From Chelonoidis abingdonii (taxonomy: Eukaryota > Chordata > Testudines > Testudinidae): a stretch of DNA of 64,000 nt. The position numbers were made by a program, and so were the translations under genes. The notes beneath the pieces were generated by a model. The model had not been told where the DNA came from. It ran no database searches and saw only the letters and a list, made by a program, of their open reading frames with translations. The number at the start of each line of letters is the position of its first letter. Position 1 is the stretch's first letter. The stretch spans positions 25,149,074 through 25,213,073 of the forward strand of contig NC_133778.1 in the NCBI RefSeq assembly GCF_003597395.2, written 5' to 3'. Below, one piece after another: positions 36,506 to 49,247 of the stretch.

Positions 36506-39500
36506 AAAACAACAGATCAATCGTTAAAGTGACAGGTTGCAGAGAAAGGCATCAACACCAACAACTGGTCTCAGAACTTGAGGTGTTGAAGCCAAGAATC
36601 AATATCCTGCACACAGAGAAACAAGTGTTTCAAAGGTATTGCTTTGACCGAAAACTATTCTGTAACTCCCTGGGAATTGCAAATGAACTCGGAGGGACAT
36701 ACTCATCATAGTCACACGTTGCCTAGTAACAACAGCTTTTGGATTCTTGGCAACAATGTCCATCTACTCTACCATCAGAGAGCACAGGTGTCATCCTGTG
36801 TCACCTCCCACTGTTTTTTGATGATTTTCTCAGTAGTAATCACTATAATTTTCCCAGAAAAAAGAGTACATCCTACAACAGATCAGAGATTTCTATGTCA
36901 TTGTTCACTTTCCATCAGGCCTGCATTGTTACAGACTTTACAAACATCCCTTGCAGATACTCCTCCACCATGGAGACCACATAGGGAGAAATCCTCATTT
37001 GTGAGGCACCCAAATGAAAATGGAAGAGCTTTTCATTTTATGAATCTGTGAGTTTGAAGATTTCAGATATCTTTACACTCAATTTGGGATGCCTATTATC
37101 TAAAAGCATGTTGTGACTTTTACATTCTTGGATAACTATCTCTAGGAAAGTTTTTAGGAAACTTGGTAGATTAGAAGAGGTGAGATGTTATGCAAGTATA
37201 ATTTTCATAGTCACATATAGCAGAATTGAGGCATAAAGCCAAATGTGTGGCCATGACCATAGTTATGTATTATTTTCTCATCTTTCATATGACAGTATTT
37301 ACCTTTTGAAGAACTGGCTAAAGATTTTGGTTCAAGGGCCTCAAAATCCCTCTGGAAAAAATTATAATATCCTGAGGTGTCCAACCATGTATTTTCAGCC
37401 TCTTTTTCCCCTTCAGCACTTACATTCATGGAGTCTGAGAAGCAAATAGCGCATTAGTGTTGGAGATCCTTTCCTAGCCAATCTAAAGATACCACATGCC
37501 AAGGTAGTCACTAGTTAGGGTGCCTAAACTACACATTTCTAAATATTGTAATTGCTTCCTTAAATGCTGAACCCTATTCTGGATCCAACCGTATTGCCTG
37601 TCAGATGCCACACTGCACGCACATTAGCATAGTATCATCTCCGCTTGTGATTTCAAAATGCAGTGTATGTGTCTGTACTGGTAGCTTTGGAACCTTGATT
37701 TGAGGTACAAACGTATCATTACTCCAAGCAACTGGTTGGCAGCACTTTAGAGATCTAGTCCCAACAATTTAACATGAATATTTTTCCAGCCAGGTTAAAT
37801 CATTTGTTCCATTTCAATCACAGCAAATTGTAGATTTGTTTCTTATAGACTTTTGCCACCAGAAGTCAGAGAATAACAGTATTGCACCAAATAAATAAGC
37901 TAACTTTTCATTGAAACTCTATTATTCATTGTGAGCTCAACTGATGAAGCCTCATTTGCAATGGTGAGCATTTACTTAGATGAATTAACCCATGGCTTTC
38001 AATAGGGATTCTTATCAATATAAGTGCTCACCAGTACTCTTAGCATTTCCAGAATCAGGCCCTGATTTAATAGATTCTCCGGTTTCTATATTTCCTTCAG
38101 TAAACAGTATTTAACAACGGATCTATAGCTTAGCTTCTAACTTTATTTCTGCCTTGTATTTTCAGCTCAGATATATTGTACTTAGAACTAGATGAAAATA
38201 CGTGACCATAAATTACTGACAGTTCACATTTTTAGCATCCTCACCAGAGCCAATATATCCGATCCCAAGAGAGGTAGCTTAGTGCTGTGACATTGTCACA
38301 GTGATGCCACATACCTCTGCTTTTCTATTCTTTATTTCCTGTTTTTGCTATGACAATAGAAGCAGTGGAAAGATAGAAAGAGGAAAAGAACATTAATGAA
38401 TAAATGCAAACAAATAAAACCATATGAAAGCAAAATTAAAATATAAAGGAATATATTTATCAATAAATGAATGGAGGAGCTGACTTTGAAAAATGAACCC
38501 ATAATCTACCAAAGAGATTATATTACTTTTGCTGGTTGAAAAAACATCATGGTTTCTAATTACTGATTATTTATTTTGTCATATATTTGCAGGTAATAAT
38601 TTATTAGACAGTTTTTTCCAGAAACTAGCTGGGTTGGCTTACGAAATTAGTCTGAGCATTTTGCCACATCCTACAACTTTCTTTTCCTAGTTTTTACTTT
38701 TTTCTACCATTTATAATGAAAGAATTCCCCCAACTTTGAGTGAAACTTGAAAGTGAACATGAAAGAGAATGTGTAGTCTTTTATATTTGGTCTGTTCATA
38801 TCCCACTGTTGAAGCTAATCCAGTGGATAGATCAAAATTCAGCATTTTAGATTGTATTCCTGACTTTGTCACTGACACATTTTGTAAACTTGGGCAATTA
38901 ATGTAATCACGATGGTTCTCTCTTGCAGTTTCAATTAATGAAAGAATTAAGTGGATTTTATTTTGTGTTCCAATGAACATGAAATAGTCAAAAGCGAAAC
39001 TCAACTGGAACGGCCAAGTTTTAGATGAACCCTATCTGAGGCCAAGATCGAATCCCATCTAGCAAACAGACCAGTCTGAAGTAGTAGGCATAGCCTTCAA
39101 TTCCACCTCTCACCTCTAATGCTGTTGTAGGGAAATCTCCACACCCATCTTTGGTCTTTGGGAGGGAGAACACAGCCATTTTTTTATGTCTGCATGCAAT
39201 CTACAGAAAGAATCTTCACAGGCATTCCAGACAAAGCTGGTAAATTTTTTTTTCAAGTTTTGAGCTTTCAATGACAACTGAAAACTTAAGTTCCAGGTTT
39301 CTTCTGGCTTCAGGCATTGGTCTGAAAGTTTCATGCATCTACATGCATGAATTACAATAATGAATTAATGGTTGTAATACATTCTGATCTCCTCTGGCCA
39401 ATGTTACTAAAGCAGTGCAAAGTTCTTATTACATGTCATGCAATAAAAGCTCAAAGCCTGTGGGGACTTGATTAATTGATAGAGATATTTAAAAAGTAGG

Positions 39501-40616
39501 CATTCTTCTTTTCCTTAGACAGTTATAGGGGGATTATGACAAAGGGTTGGAAGGCTATGAGGTCAAAAAATACAAATGGTTAGGGATGGGCATCCTTGTG
39601 GCATTGTTCTGCAGATGGAATGGACATTGATTAAAGTAACTGGAAACCATTAGTGAGTCTTCTCTTTTTCCTTCCTTTTTATACACATACTTTTCTACTA
39701 CCCATTTTAAAATTGGAAGTTTTATTAAGTTCCCATTATAAACACTCAGCTTGTGCTTTTGTGATTACCAGATAGTTTGATTTACCCAGTAAGTAATAAG
39801 TGGGAGATAGGAAGCCAAGCAGTGATCTGATTTTTAGAGATGCTCGGTCTGCATTGATTTCAGTGGGAGCTGTGGGCACCCAGCAGCACCTCTGAAACTC
39901 AAACTATTAATTTTAAGCCCTGATCAATTTCTTTTTTGGCCTCATATTGATCTAGAATCATTTTTCTCCAGAGAAGAGTCTGAGCTGATCAGGAACCAGC
40001 TCTGAAGGATTTGAACGCTCAGTTTACTCATGCTTACTATTTCATATGACCAGTTCAATCAGTTGTGAAGTCAGAACATTAATTCTTCCTAGATAAGTGG
40101 GGAAAAAATCTGCCCTTGTAAATGCCCTTTAAAAATGTAATATCTCTGCAGCTTGATCTTTAGTCTTTGTATCCCACCTGGCTTCCTACTGATACCTTAC
40201 TCAGTAAAAATATGCTACAATGCTGCTTCTTTTTTGTATTTTTTATTTAAATAGACATCTATTAAAATCAATGTGTGCATTACCTGTGTGCATATTCTAG
40301 ATACATTATTAATTATTATTACATCATTTGGGCTATTACATATTAAACATCAGGGATCAGAGACTGAGTCTTTGATTGTGTCACTGTAAAAAAGGAAGAG
40401 TTTTTAAATTGTGGTTCCATATGTTTACACTTCTAACAACACATGCTGCTGTATGTTCAATAATGGCAGCCTTGTCTATCTAGTACTGAGATGTTTCATT
40501 CTCAGTTCTTTATGTCCTGAAAATTGTATCTGTTTGCTTCAACTTTTAAATTTCACTACATTAACATTGTCTAAGACTTAGGAATGAGAAAAATCCATCT
40601 GAGCACCAACGGACAA
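36506..40616. other. Unassigned AT-rich sequence
   Basis: Four kilobases without a supported gene or recognised transposon. A 135-codon plus frame at 36644-37051 overlaps an 81-codon frame and has no domain. A perfect palindrome CTGTGACATTGTCACAG sits at about 38286-38302. AT-rich, low in CpG; conserved non-coding elements cannot be judged from one sequence. Confidence 0.3.
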
Positions 40617-40690
40617 AGTCTGAAGTCCTAGCTCAGGCAAAACTTCAACTGACTTCTATGAAAGTTTTGCCTGAGTAAGGACTTCACAAT
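40617..40690. repeat. Old amniote hairpin repeat
   Basis: TGAAGTCCTAGCTCAGGCAA at the left pairs with TTGCCTGAGTAAGGACTTCA at the right, around a short loop, giving arms of about 28 bp. Short palindromic repeats of this type recur in sauropsid genomes. A hairpin RNA would form in either direction. Confidence 0.6.
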
Positions 40691-41010
40691 TTAGGTGTAT
40701 GAAATAAACTTATCAAACATCTGTTGAAGGGAATAAAAGACATGAGAAAAAATGCATTTGAAAAAAAGAAAGAAAAAGACATTTGGGTTAACCTTGAACC
40801 TGGGAATATTGCACAATGAAGCTAGGTGCATAACCAGTTCGACCTACGTCATTCTTTCATTTTTCTTTATCCTCTAGCACCCTCAGGTGCATAGGGGTCC
40901 ACCAGTTTCTTCCCTTTATTGAAGTCTTGTGCTGGTCTGTTCAGGCTTTTGAGCATTTTGCTGATGGATTTGGCTTTTTTCTATATTGTTCTTTGTAATA
41001 TTTCTCTAGG
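40691..41010. other. Unassigned sequence
   Basis: A-rich stretch near 40745-40780; nothing else recognised. Confidence 0.3.
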
Positions 41011-41015
41011 TCCCC

Positions 41016-41693
41016 TGTGGTGGGGCGATGACTCACTGGCGCAGGGCCTCCTGCTGATAGTCCAGGGAATTAGCTTTTCCAGCCTTGGAGCACCTTCTGC
41101 CGGTTGAAATCTCACTTGCTGCTGGCCTCGTGTCCCTCCCAGATCCCAGTGCCCCTTTACCTTGGGTACTGTCCCCTGGCAGTACACCCACAGATCTGGG
41201 TCTCCCCTCCCCAGGGAACCCCCAAACCTCTATCCCCACCTCACCTCAGTGACTACTGCCAGTCATCATTTAGCCCCCAATTGCTGGGGCAGACTGCAGT
41301 CTGTACCACTCATCAATGGCAATGAGGTTTTGCCTACCCTGGGCTGTACCTGTGCAACCCCAGTACCTTTCCCAGCTTTTAGCAGACCTGCAGCCTGGGG
41401 ATTTTCCAGGCTAGAGCTCCCCAGCTACTTTGGCCATACCCCAGCCCTGCTCCACGCTAGGTACCCAGATCAGCTCCCAGGCAGCCAGGTCTATTTCTCT
41501 CCACAGCTGGAGAGAGATCTCTTCAGCTCCTGGCTCACAGACCTTTTATAAGGCCAGCTGTGGCCTGATAGGGGCATGGCCTCAGCTGCAGCTGCTTCCC
41601 CGATCAGCCCAGCCAATTGGCTCCCAGGGCCAGCCCTTTCCGAGGGCTGTTTTAACCCGTTCAGGGCCGGAGCAGGTTAACTACCCCGTTACA
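41016..41693 (-). mobile_element. Solo LTR (family A), minus orientation, complete with target duplication
   Basis: The 678-bp GC-rich block begins TGTGGTGGGG and ends CCCCGTTACA, an imperfect inverted terminus with TG/CA boundaries. It is flanked by the 5-bp direct repeat TCCCC (41011-41015, 41694-41698). A TATAAAAGG box on the minus strand (41542-41550) supports minus orientation, with the minus-strand start TGTAACGGGG. The LTR would have supplied promoter and polyadenylation functions to an endogenous retrovirus; no internal region remains. Open frames up to 129 codons inside it are by-products of its composition. Same family as 14547-15228. Confidence 0.85.
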
Positions 41694-41698
41694 TCCCC

Positions 41699-41869
41699 CT
41701 ACAGCTAAATTCTCATGTGACTGCAAAAAGTTTGAAGAATTCAGTAGAAATCTGAGGTCTATTGGGCCTAGAAAATGTAGCCCTTCTGAAAGCTCAAATG
41801 TAAAAATGTATATGAAAAATTCATAAGATGTTACAATAACCATGAAAAATAGGTCAAGTTGTTTACAAT
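41699..41869. other. Unassigned sequence
   Basis: Short AT-rich spacer between two retroelements. Confidence 0.3.
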
Positions 41870-43110
41870 GGTGAATGTTGTAACAAACTAAGAGAACAGA
41901 CAGAGAAGAGAACCAAAAAGTCCGTGTTGATATAATCCAAGGACTGTTGAAATTATGCTAGGCAAAAGCAGAAACTGTGGAACCAGAAGTTAATAGACCA
42001 AAATGAATGTGATGGAGATTAGGTCTAATTGATGGACAAAATAATGAGGGGGATGAAATATGCTGCCCATTTCCCCCTTTTTGGGGTTTATCAGAAAGAG
42101 ACTTTGGAAACATTTTATCAGTTCAGCATTCCCTCTCGTCTCCTGGCCCACCTTACACCCTAACTTGCCTCATCTCAACTCATCTTCCTCCAGCTCATCC
42201 CTGGAACTACCAGAACTGCAACTCATCTCAACTTATCTAAAGGACTTTGCTCCTGAGAGGAAGGACAGCTGAACTGGCTCTTGTATAAGGAACTTCATTT
42301 TCACCTGTGAGTGCTGAAAGTCATCACATTATCATGACATCCAGTCCTCAGCCCATTACTGGGGTATCAGCACGGCAAAAGTACAAAGGATCCTGTATTG
42401 TATTCCGTTCCCTCGTGTTATTTTCTGCCCCTCTGTTTCTTTCCTTCTACCCTATCTCACTCTCTTTTCATTGAATCCTGAAGTCAAGTATACTGCAATC
42501 ATTCACACACCTGCCTTGTCTAAGGACAAAATAGCTAACCAGATCATGGTCCTGATCAGACTGTAACTAAACAAGATCCAAGCAACATGTGGTGGGGTAG
42601 ATTTGGCATGAAGCATTCACTCATAACTAACCAGTGGTCCAGTGCTCCAAGATATCAATGAAAGCCATATTTCAATCCAGATGTCTCTCGTCCACCTTGT
42701 GTAAAACCAAGGGCTCTGTTTCAAAATAACTCTGAACCTATCTATCACTGTTTAATGTTGTACAGTGAGAAAAATTAATAAACTCCTTAACTCTTTGGGC
42801 CTTTGAAATCAATGTCTATACAATTGTCCCTGATCCCCGCAGATCCTTTGTGGAGTTAGGGACCAGCGGAACCCAGAAGCTATAAAGATAGGAAAAGGCC
42901 CATCTAAAGATCCTAGAGATGGGACCACCTGGAAGGAGGATCGGAGAGACAGGATGATATCTTGTGACTTGAAGGAGGAAATGGGAAGGGGAATGCTTGG
43001 GCTTTGTAGTCTAAAATTCCAAGTAAAGCTGCAGAGTTTGGTTCATTATCACCCGGTAAACAGACACTGCAAACTCTGGGCCAGGTAACTTGGTAACCTA
43101 TCTGAACTGA
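41870..43110 (+). mobile_element. LTR-like interspersed repeat, ends unresolved
   Basis: The segment resembles a long repeat I associate with turtle genomes. It has a CT-rich middle section (about 42115-42240), a polyadenylation signal in plus orientation (AATAAA, 42777-42782), and a purine-rich section after it with GTTAGGGACCAGCGGAACCC (42856-42875). Boundaries and target duplication were not found. Its position right next to the solo LTR suggests that this spot has taken repeated insertions. Confidence 0.45.
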
Positions 43111-46100
43111 AACAGGAAACGTGGGGGGGAAATGGACTCTGGTCAGAAAGGAGAAAATACATTGGACATGTTTTTTCTCTCCATCTTGGAAAACGGAACC
43201 CCAGAAGATGATCCCCTGAACCCAGTTTATCATTGATAGTATAGAGTCCATACTTCATTAACCAATACTCCCAAACTAATCTCCTTCCTATCAGAGTTTG
43301 TCCTGTTGTTTATAGTTTCCTGTGCCTCAGCATTCCAATTGTTAACCTGTTGCACTTGAGTCAGTTAGTATCCATCAACTGTAGATTGTTCACAGGTGCA
43401 AGTCAGAGGCAACTAGTTGCCTCTTTGCGCTTTGCTTATTTTCTAAGGAAGCTATCGAGAGCTAGAGAATGCAGCAGTGGTTAATAAAAAACAGAGAGAG
43501 ACCAAAAAAAAGAGTCCAGTCTTTCACACTTGAATCATACCCCATTCACCACACAAAACAGGAAACCCCAGAACAGTAGAGAGACCTGTATCATTAAGGG
43601 GAAAATAAACAAACAGAAATCCCAAACTACTCTGCCACACTATCTATCCATCTGTGAGATAATGATTCTATAAGAAAGATGCCTTTGAATTACAATGAGA
43701 GATATAGGAGATCCCCCAGGAAGAGTGTAGAAATAAAAACTCATGAAAATAGAGTTAAGTCAGACTATAATTTTTTTAATTTGATTTTAAAATATAGTCA
43801 CAAAACTTCCATTTCGAAACGGCTGGGTTTTCTTTTAGTTTGAAAAGCAGTTTGAGTTCATTAGTTCACCATGAAAACAGAGAATTGATAAAACCAGGCA
43901 TTGTGTTGGCAGGTGTCTTGGACATTTTCAAAACACATCTCTGCTAGTGCACGACCTTCAATCCATCCTTGATGTTCCAACCCTGAGAAACTCTTGAGAT
44001 GTGGATCCCAGTAGTGCTGCATTGTGTGGTAGTTTTCCAGTCATATAAATGGCCAAGAGGGACCAAAACCAGACCTGCAAACTGATTTGTGTTGTGATCT
44101 AAGTTAAATTCATATACCAGGGATGTAGAGAGGAAAGGTAAGCACTGGTTAATCCCAGTCATTGCGAGCTGAGACTGACTTCACTTGAACTGTGATGGTG
44201 TACACTAGTTAAAGTTCTGACCCTCTAATTTTTGCTAAGCAGAGCAGAAAAGTGTTCACTCTGTATTAGAGTCTCAGATCCAAAATAGCCCCTTTGTGCT
44301 CTTCTGGTGGTGCAAAAGGACCTATATGTTTGCTCTAATTGGGCAGCTGAAAATTCCTCCGCTGTTGGGTAAATCCTAAAGTGGCATAAAGTTGGTGTAC
44401 GTCTGTGTATACTTGGAGTGCAGGTACATTACCAGTCCTTGAATAACCTAATGAGTTAATACCCTTTCTAATGCTATAAGTTACAGCAGCCCTGAGGCTG
44501 CTCCAAATTATTCTCAGGGCTGAAACAGCCCTGGGGAGCCCTGGGGATGTTGGAGAACAAAGAAGGTGAGAGTATAGCTATTTTTGTTCCTCCCTCAGCT
44601 CCAGCACAATTTAGTGATACCTCAGGATTAACCCACATTATATGTAACTCACGGGCTTTAGGCAGATATCCAGGGTTTATTTATTTTATTATCTATGATG
44701 CAATGTCTACTTTTTGCTTGACTTTTTGCCATCCTTAGAAAAAGAAAAAAAAACTTGTTAGCATTTCCATGTAGAGAGACTCTTTTCATTCTACTTGCGT
44801 TAGAAGCGCATTTTCTGTTTCAAACACAGAGAAGTCCCCGTCTGTTCCAGTTTTCTTGGCAGATGCACAGACACTCTTAAATGAAAAATAAATTAATATG
44901 ATATACAGTGAAACAATGTTTCTTTCTCTTTTCAGCAGTTAGTCCCAAAGCCCTAGAGTACAGCCTCCACATTGGGGCCATATGCTGCACCAGATTAGTG
45001 GAATACTACTTCTGATGTCTAAAAATGAAGCTATTTTTATACTGTGAAGGTTTCTTTAAAAAAAAAAAAGCCTTTTCCCAGCATCAGTCCCTAGAGCAGA
45101 TACATTTTATCAGGTTGGTATCAGCAAACTGATAAAGGAAGGCAGTGCTATTGCAGAAAGAGGCACACACAGAGGCTTGCTTAGCAGTGCAGTGAAGTGC
45201 TTCAGTGGCTGATGATTGAAAGTGGAAGCTTAATGGGGTGAAAGTGAACAAAGAATTAGAATAAATGCAGGTGGCTAAATAGGCTATGTGGGGTGGAGAA
45301 GCAGATCCCAGCCAAGGAAACACAATTTTGTGCAATAAGTCTGAAAATAAGATTATAGCCAAGTCATCTTCATCAGCGGGGTGAATAAAGGCTCAACCTT
45401 GAATTGTCTCTCGAAGTATCAGTGTGTGTAACAGAAAAAAAATAAACCTACTGCTAAATCTGACTCACTTCAAAAGGTGTTTTAGTCTTTCGATCCGTTT
45501 AGCAAGATGCCTCTTTAATTAAACTGTTTACATGAAACAATATAATTCAAGTTAGCCATGTACTAAGCTTCTGTTATATCTAACACATCTTCATTTGAAC
45601 CAATATTTTAGCAGCATGAGAAAAAGAGACTTTATAATATAATGACTTCATGCATGTATCGAGCTCTATTCCATCAAGTGCAACAGCTGGAGAAAAAGCT
45701 GTCCTGGGTTTTTGCTATCCACCTTTCCAACCCATGCAGACATATTCTTTACTTGTTGCCGGGGCAGCTCATTTCTGAATTGCGCTATGAGGGCATAACA
45801 TGGACCCAGGACCCAGCATGATATGGTGATGTTATGATTTAGTACTCTTCAAGCACCATAAATCATTCAAAGCGACTCACAAACACAAATGAAGTCATGG
45901 GGAGTTATATGCCCTGTGCAGTGTCCAGTGTGTGCCAATAGAACTGGCACAAAGTGACCACAAAGAAACCCAAGAATTACCCCTATATTTGCTGCAGAAC
46001 AGGCATAGCTGGTTCTACTATCCCCTACCGCTGCAGAAGCCTCCCTAGCTGGGCTGTTCCTACACTACCTTGGCTATCTCTCACTGCTGAAATGGTCTGT

Positions 46101-46263
46101 AAGGGCCTTTGGAGCAGAGGTGCAAGTCTGGGCAGTCCCTGAGGCTGATCGAGTTTAAGCAGAGGGCTGAACCAGTCCCCAGCAGCGCCGGTGACCAGGA
46201 AGATGCTGTGCCTCATCACACCATAGGTAGCTACACAAGGTTCAGCAGCAGCTAAAGGAAGAA
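43111..46263. other. Unassigned sequence
   Basis: No gene supported; frames up to 112 codons (42913-43251 minus, partly in the preceding repeat) have no domain. An A run lies at about 45057-45071. A possible eroded MIR lies near 45845-45935, too weak to claim. Confidence 0.3.
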
Positions 46264-46276
46264 TTCTTCTCATTGT

Positions 46277-46525
46277 TGTATGCAGTGTCAGTACCAGGGT
46301 ACTAGAGAAACAAGGTGGGTGAGGAAATATCTTTTATTGGACCAACTTCTGTTGGTGAGAGAGACAAGCTTTTGAGCTATACAGAGCTCTTCCTCAGGTC
46401 TGTCACAGCTGGGATACTCCGAGAACCTGTCTCAGACTCGTAGACATGCTCTGTGTAGCTCAAAAACTTGTCTCTTTCTCACCAACAGAAGTTGGTCCAA
46501 TAAAAGATACTATGTTATCAACCTG
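46277..46525 (-). mobile_element. Fold-back retroposon with 13-bp target duplication
   Basis: Two arms (about 46327-46388 and 46448-46513) are inverted copies sharing, for example, TTTTATTGGACCAACTTCTG, with only a few differences. The element is flanked by exact direct repeats TTCTTCTCATTGT (46264-46276 and 46526-46538). On the minus strand it ends ..GCATACA followed by the duplicated ACAATGAGAAGAA. A long, variable target duplication of this kind is typical of LINE-driven retroposition rather than DNA transposition. I associate the arm sequence with a common turtle/bird repeat whose formal name I do not know. Confidence 0.8.
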
Positions 46526-46538
46526 TTCTTCTCATTGT

Positions 46539-47904
46539 GTCTGCCCTGAAGAAGGTACAGTCTAAATTTGACTGGACACAACAATTGGGGGTTAGAAACA
46601 ATAACAAATATGAGTGCAGAAGAAAAGGAGAGAAAGGGCAATGGTCACATTAGTAAGTCATGTGGTTACTTTCTAGGCACCTAAATAAATTGCTCTGATT
46701 TTGAAATCAATGGATGATGCTGGCTCCTCAGCACTTTCTAGAATCTGTCATATATTTAGGAGTCTAACTTTGGATCCCATTTTTGAAAATCTTGGCCTGA
46801 TTCAATTTTGAAATCCTGTTGATTCAAACCAACCTGAAAATGAAATTGCAGCAAAACTACTGAAGTATTAAATTCTGTTTTCACATACATACATTGCAAC
46901 TGTCATCTGTAGATTCATAGCTTATAAAGAATATAGAAATTCCCTGAATTAATTCCTGTTTGCACTAGATTTTTTTTTTAAAGAAAAAAAATCCAATCTT
47001 GATTTTAAAATTGTCAGTGATGGAATGTAGGTTCCAAGGTTTAATTACCCACCATGTGAATAGTTAGCATCTTATTTCTAGTATGAGTTTGTCTCTCTTC
47101 ATCTTCCAGTCATTGGATTGGTTGTACCTTTACCATTTGTTTTATTCCTCAGATTCAGAACCCACTGTATACTTATCCCTTTGACAAATGGGTAGAGAGC
47201 CAGGGTGCTGTTGAGCATAAAATGCATTATTGCCTTGCAAAGATCCAGCATATATACATGAATGAGAATTAATAGTTACAAATTAGAAATTTAAAAGTAG
47301 GCTATAGACTGTGAAATTAATTAGCAGATTATCTGAAGAGAATTTTCACCTCTGCATGAATATTTTACTGGGGAACACATTTCAAATGGAAACATTTAAA
47401 AAAACTTAGTCACGCTCCTATAGAAATGATGCATTTTTAATCTGTACGGTCATGTGCTTGAAAGCTTAAATAAAACCATCTGAACACCCACGTCCAGACA
47501 CAACAGCCTGTGCTGGGTGTGAGCCACAGCTGCAGTGACCACTGGAGCAGCTGTCGGAGGGATCATGCCAATACTCCTGCCCTTTTTAGTCCTGTTCCTC
47601 CAAGCCTTCTCAGGCATTCTCCCTCAACTCCCTGCTCACAGAGGGAGGTGCAGCCTACTTCCTGCTGTGTGTCCAGCTGTTCCCAAGGTTGATGTGGAAA
47701 GGATGGGGCTTCTTGCTTGTGTCTTTCAGGGTGGATTAGGCCCACAAGATTGCCTGGTGGAAGCAGACCCTGCACTCAAGGACTGAGACTGTTCCTGGTC
47801 ATTGTGGCTGGGTAGGGATGATTGTTTGTGCCCATCCTCATCTCTTTGTGCCAGGGGCTAGGCACCATCTGCCCACCTGTTTAATCACAGTTAACGTAAC
47901 CTGC
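46539..47904. other. Unassigned sequence
   Basis: No gene supported. The overlapping frames at 47510-47786 (both strands, up to 83 codons) have no domain. Confidence 0.3.
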
Positions 47905-48206
47905 AGCACTGCCAACGCCAAGCATTCAAAAATCATGAATCAGGTCAAAAATCATGACATAGGTTTAAAAACGGAGATTAAAAATTAAATTTGGGATTCT
48001 TTTCACGTGCCTTCTGGCTTTTGAGACTTCAGAGTGCACTTGGGTTCAGCTTTTCTTTGCAACCATGAGAACTAGAAACTTATTTTTAACAGGAAATTTG
48101 AGCCTTTCCCCTCATTAATTAGCTGCAGGAGCTGCACTTTAAAAAACAATAATATCCTAACAAATATTAGGAGACTTGCAATAAAATCACAGGAGCTGGC
48201 AACAGT
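47905..48206. mobile_element. Non-autonomous hAT-like MITE, copy 2
   Basis: The left end CAGCACTGCCAACGCC and right end GGAGCTGGCAACAGTG are inverted versions of a CAGTGTTGCCAACTCC-type terminus. Internal phrases AAAATCATGACATAGGTTT and GAGTGCACTTGGGTTCA are shared with the copy at 10893-11170. Differences at the left end are mostly of the CpG-decay type. No clear 8-bp target duplication was found. Non-coding. Confidence 0.65.
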
Positions 48207-49242
48207 GAACTTGTGTCAATAAATCCAAGAGTAGCAGGAGAAACAAACAAACCCAATGAGCGATATAGAAGCAGTCCAGCAATAAACAACACTAGCTGGG
48301 AGTCTTGAGCTGAAGGATGCCAGAGATACTCTCTGATGAACGCTAAAGGGAGGTGTATTCTTGTGTGGCAGGCTCTTGACAAAGAAAACTGCTGCCTTCA
48401 TTCCTTTCCAGAGCACACCTGGGGACAATCAGTTGTTCCAACCCCACTGATCTCAGCTGCTGCAGCTGTTCACAGGGTGTCAAGGGGTCCCTCTGTTCTA
48501 AATCCTTAAAATGCTTCTACTAAGACTATAGATCATTCTCACGGGAAAAGAGTCTAATTTGCCTTTGTTTCGGCTCTTTGCAGGTAACACTGACTGTTTC
48601 CTATAATCCTTCAAGTAACTGCGCTCCACAACTAATCCTTTCAGAAAATTGTTCTTTTTCTAATAGCTGTCGTCTCACAATTCTCCAAGAGATTGAAAAA
48701 GTAAGAGCACTTTGAAAAACCTAGTTAAGTAAGTCCAGAGTGGGTTTTATGTGACAGAACTTAATGGTAAAACATTGACTCCATGCTGATAATTTCTTTC
48801 AAGAAAACTTTGCTGCTGGCTGGAAGAATAATACATTTCTTTCCAGTAAAAAAGAAAAAAAAAAAGGTTTTGCAAACTTCTTATGCCTTTAAGATATAGT
48901 GCATGAAGAATAAAGTAGCTCCTAGCAGAGGATCGTAGATAACCAGAGAGTGGTTCAGAATAGGGTTGTTTAAATAATAATCTTAGAATTGCAAACAATC
49001 ACTAAAAGCACATCCTTCAACATTTATTGTTTAAGTGGCATATGCTTTTTTAAAAGCTTTTAGTATGGGTTAAAAATGAGGCTAATTGATGCTGTCAAAT
49101 TACCTGTGTTATTTGATCACGGAGATAAAAAGCCTTTTTTGTAAGTATGATTGTAAGGATCATATTACTCCAATATAACTCCCATTGTTGCTGTTGGGGT
49201 AGATATCCAAATGCCTAATATATCAAGTACAGATGTGCCAAA
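48207..49242. other. Unassigned sequence
   Basis: No gene supported; minus frames at 48167-48428 and 48747-48998 lack domains. Confidence 0.3.
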
Positions 49243-49247
49243 GGACT

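Noticed and set aside
36644..37051. 135-codon open frame on the plus strand
   Set aside because: It overlaps another open frame in a different phase, and I see no domain or splice-site support.
41162..41551. 129-codon Pro/Ser-rich open frame
   Set aside because: It is wholly inside the solo LTR 41016-41693; open frames arise from its GC-rich composition. The sister LTR at 14.5 kb gives similar chance frames.
47510..47786. Overlapping open frames as a possible secreted protein gene
   Set aside because: A hydrophobic start is visible in one frame, but there is no continuing domain, the frames overlap on both strands, and no splice or promoter context supports it.
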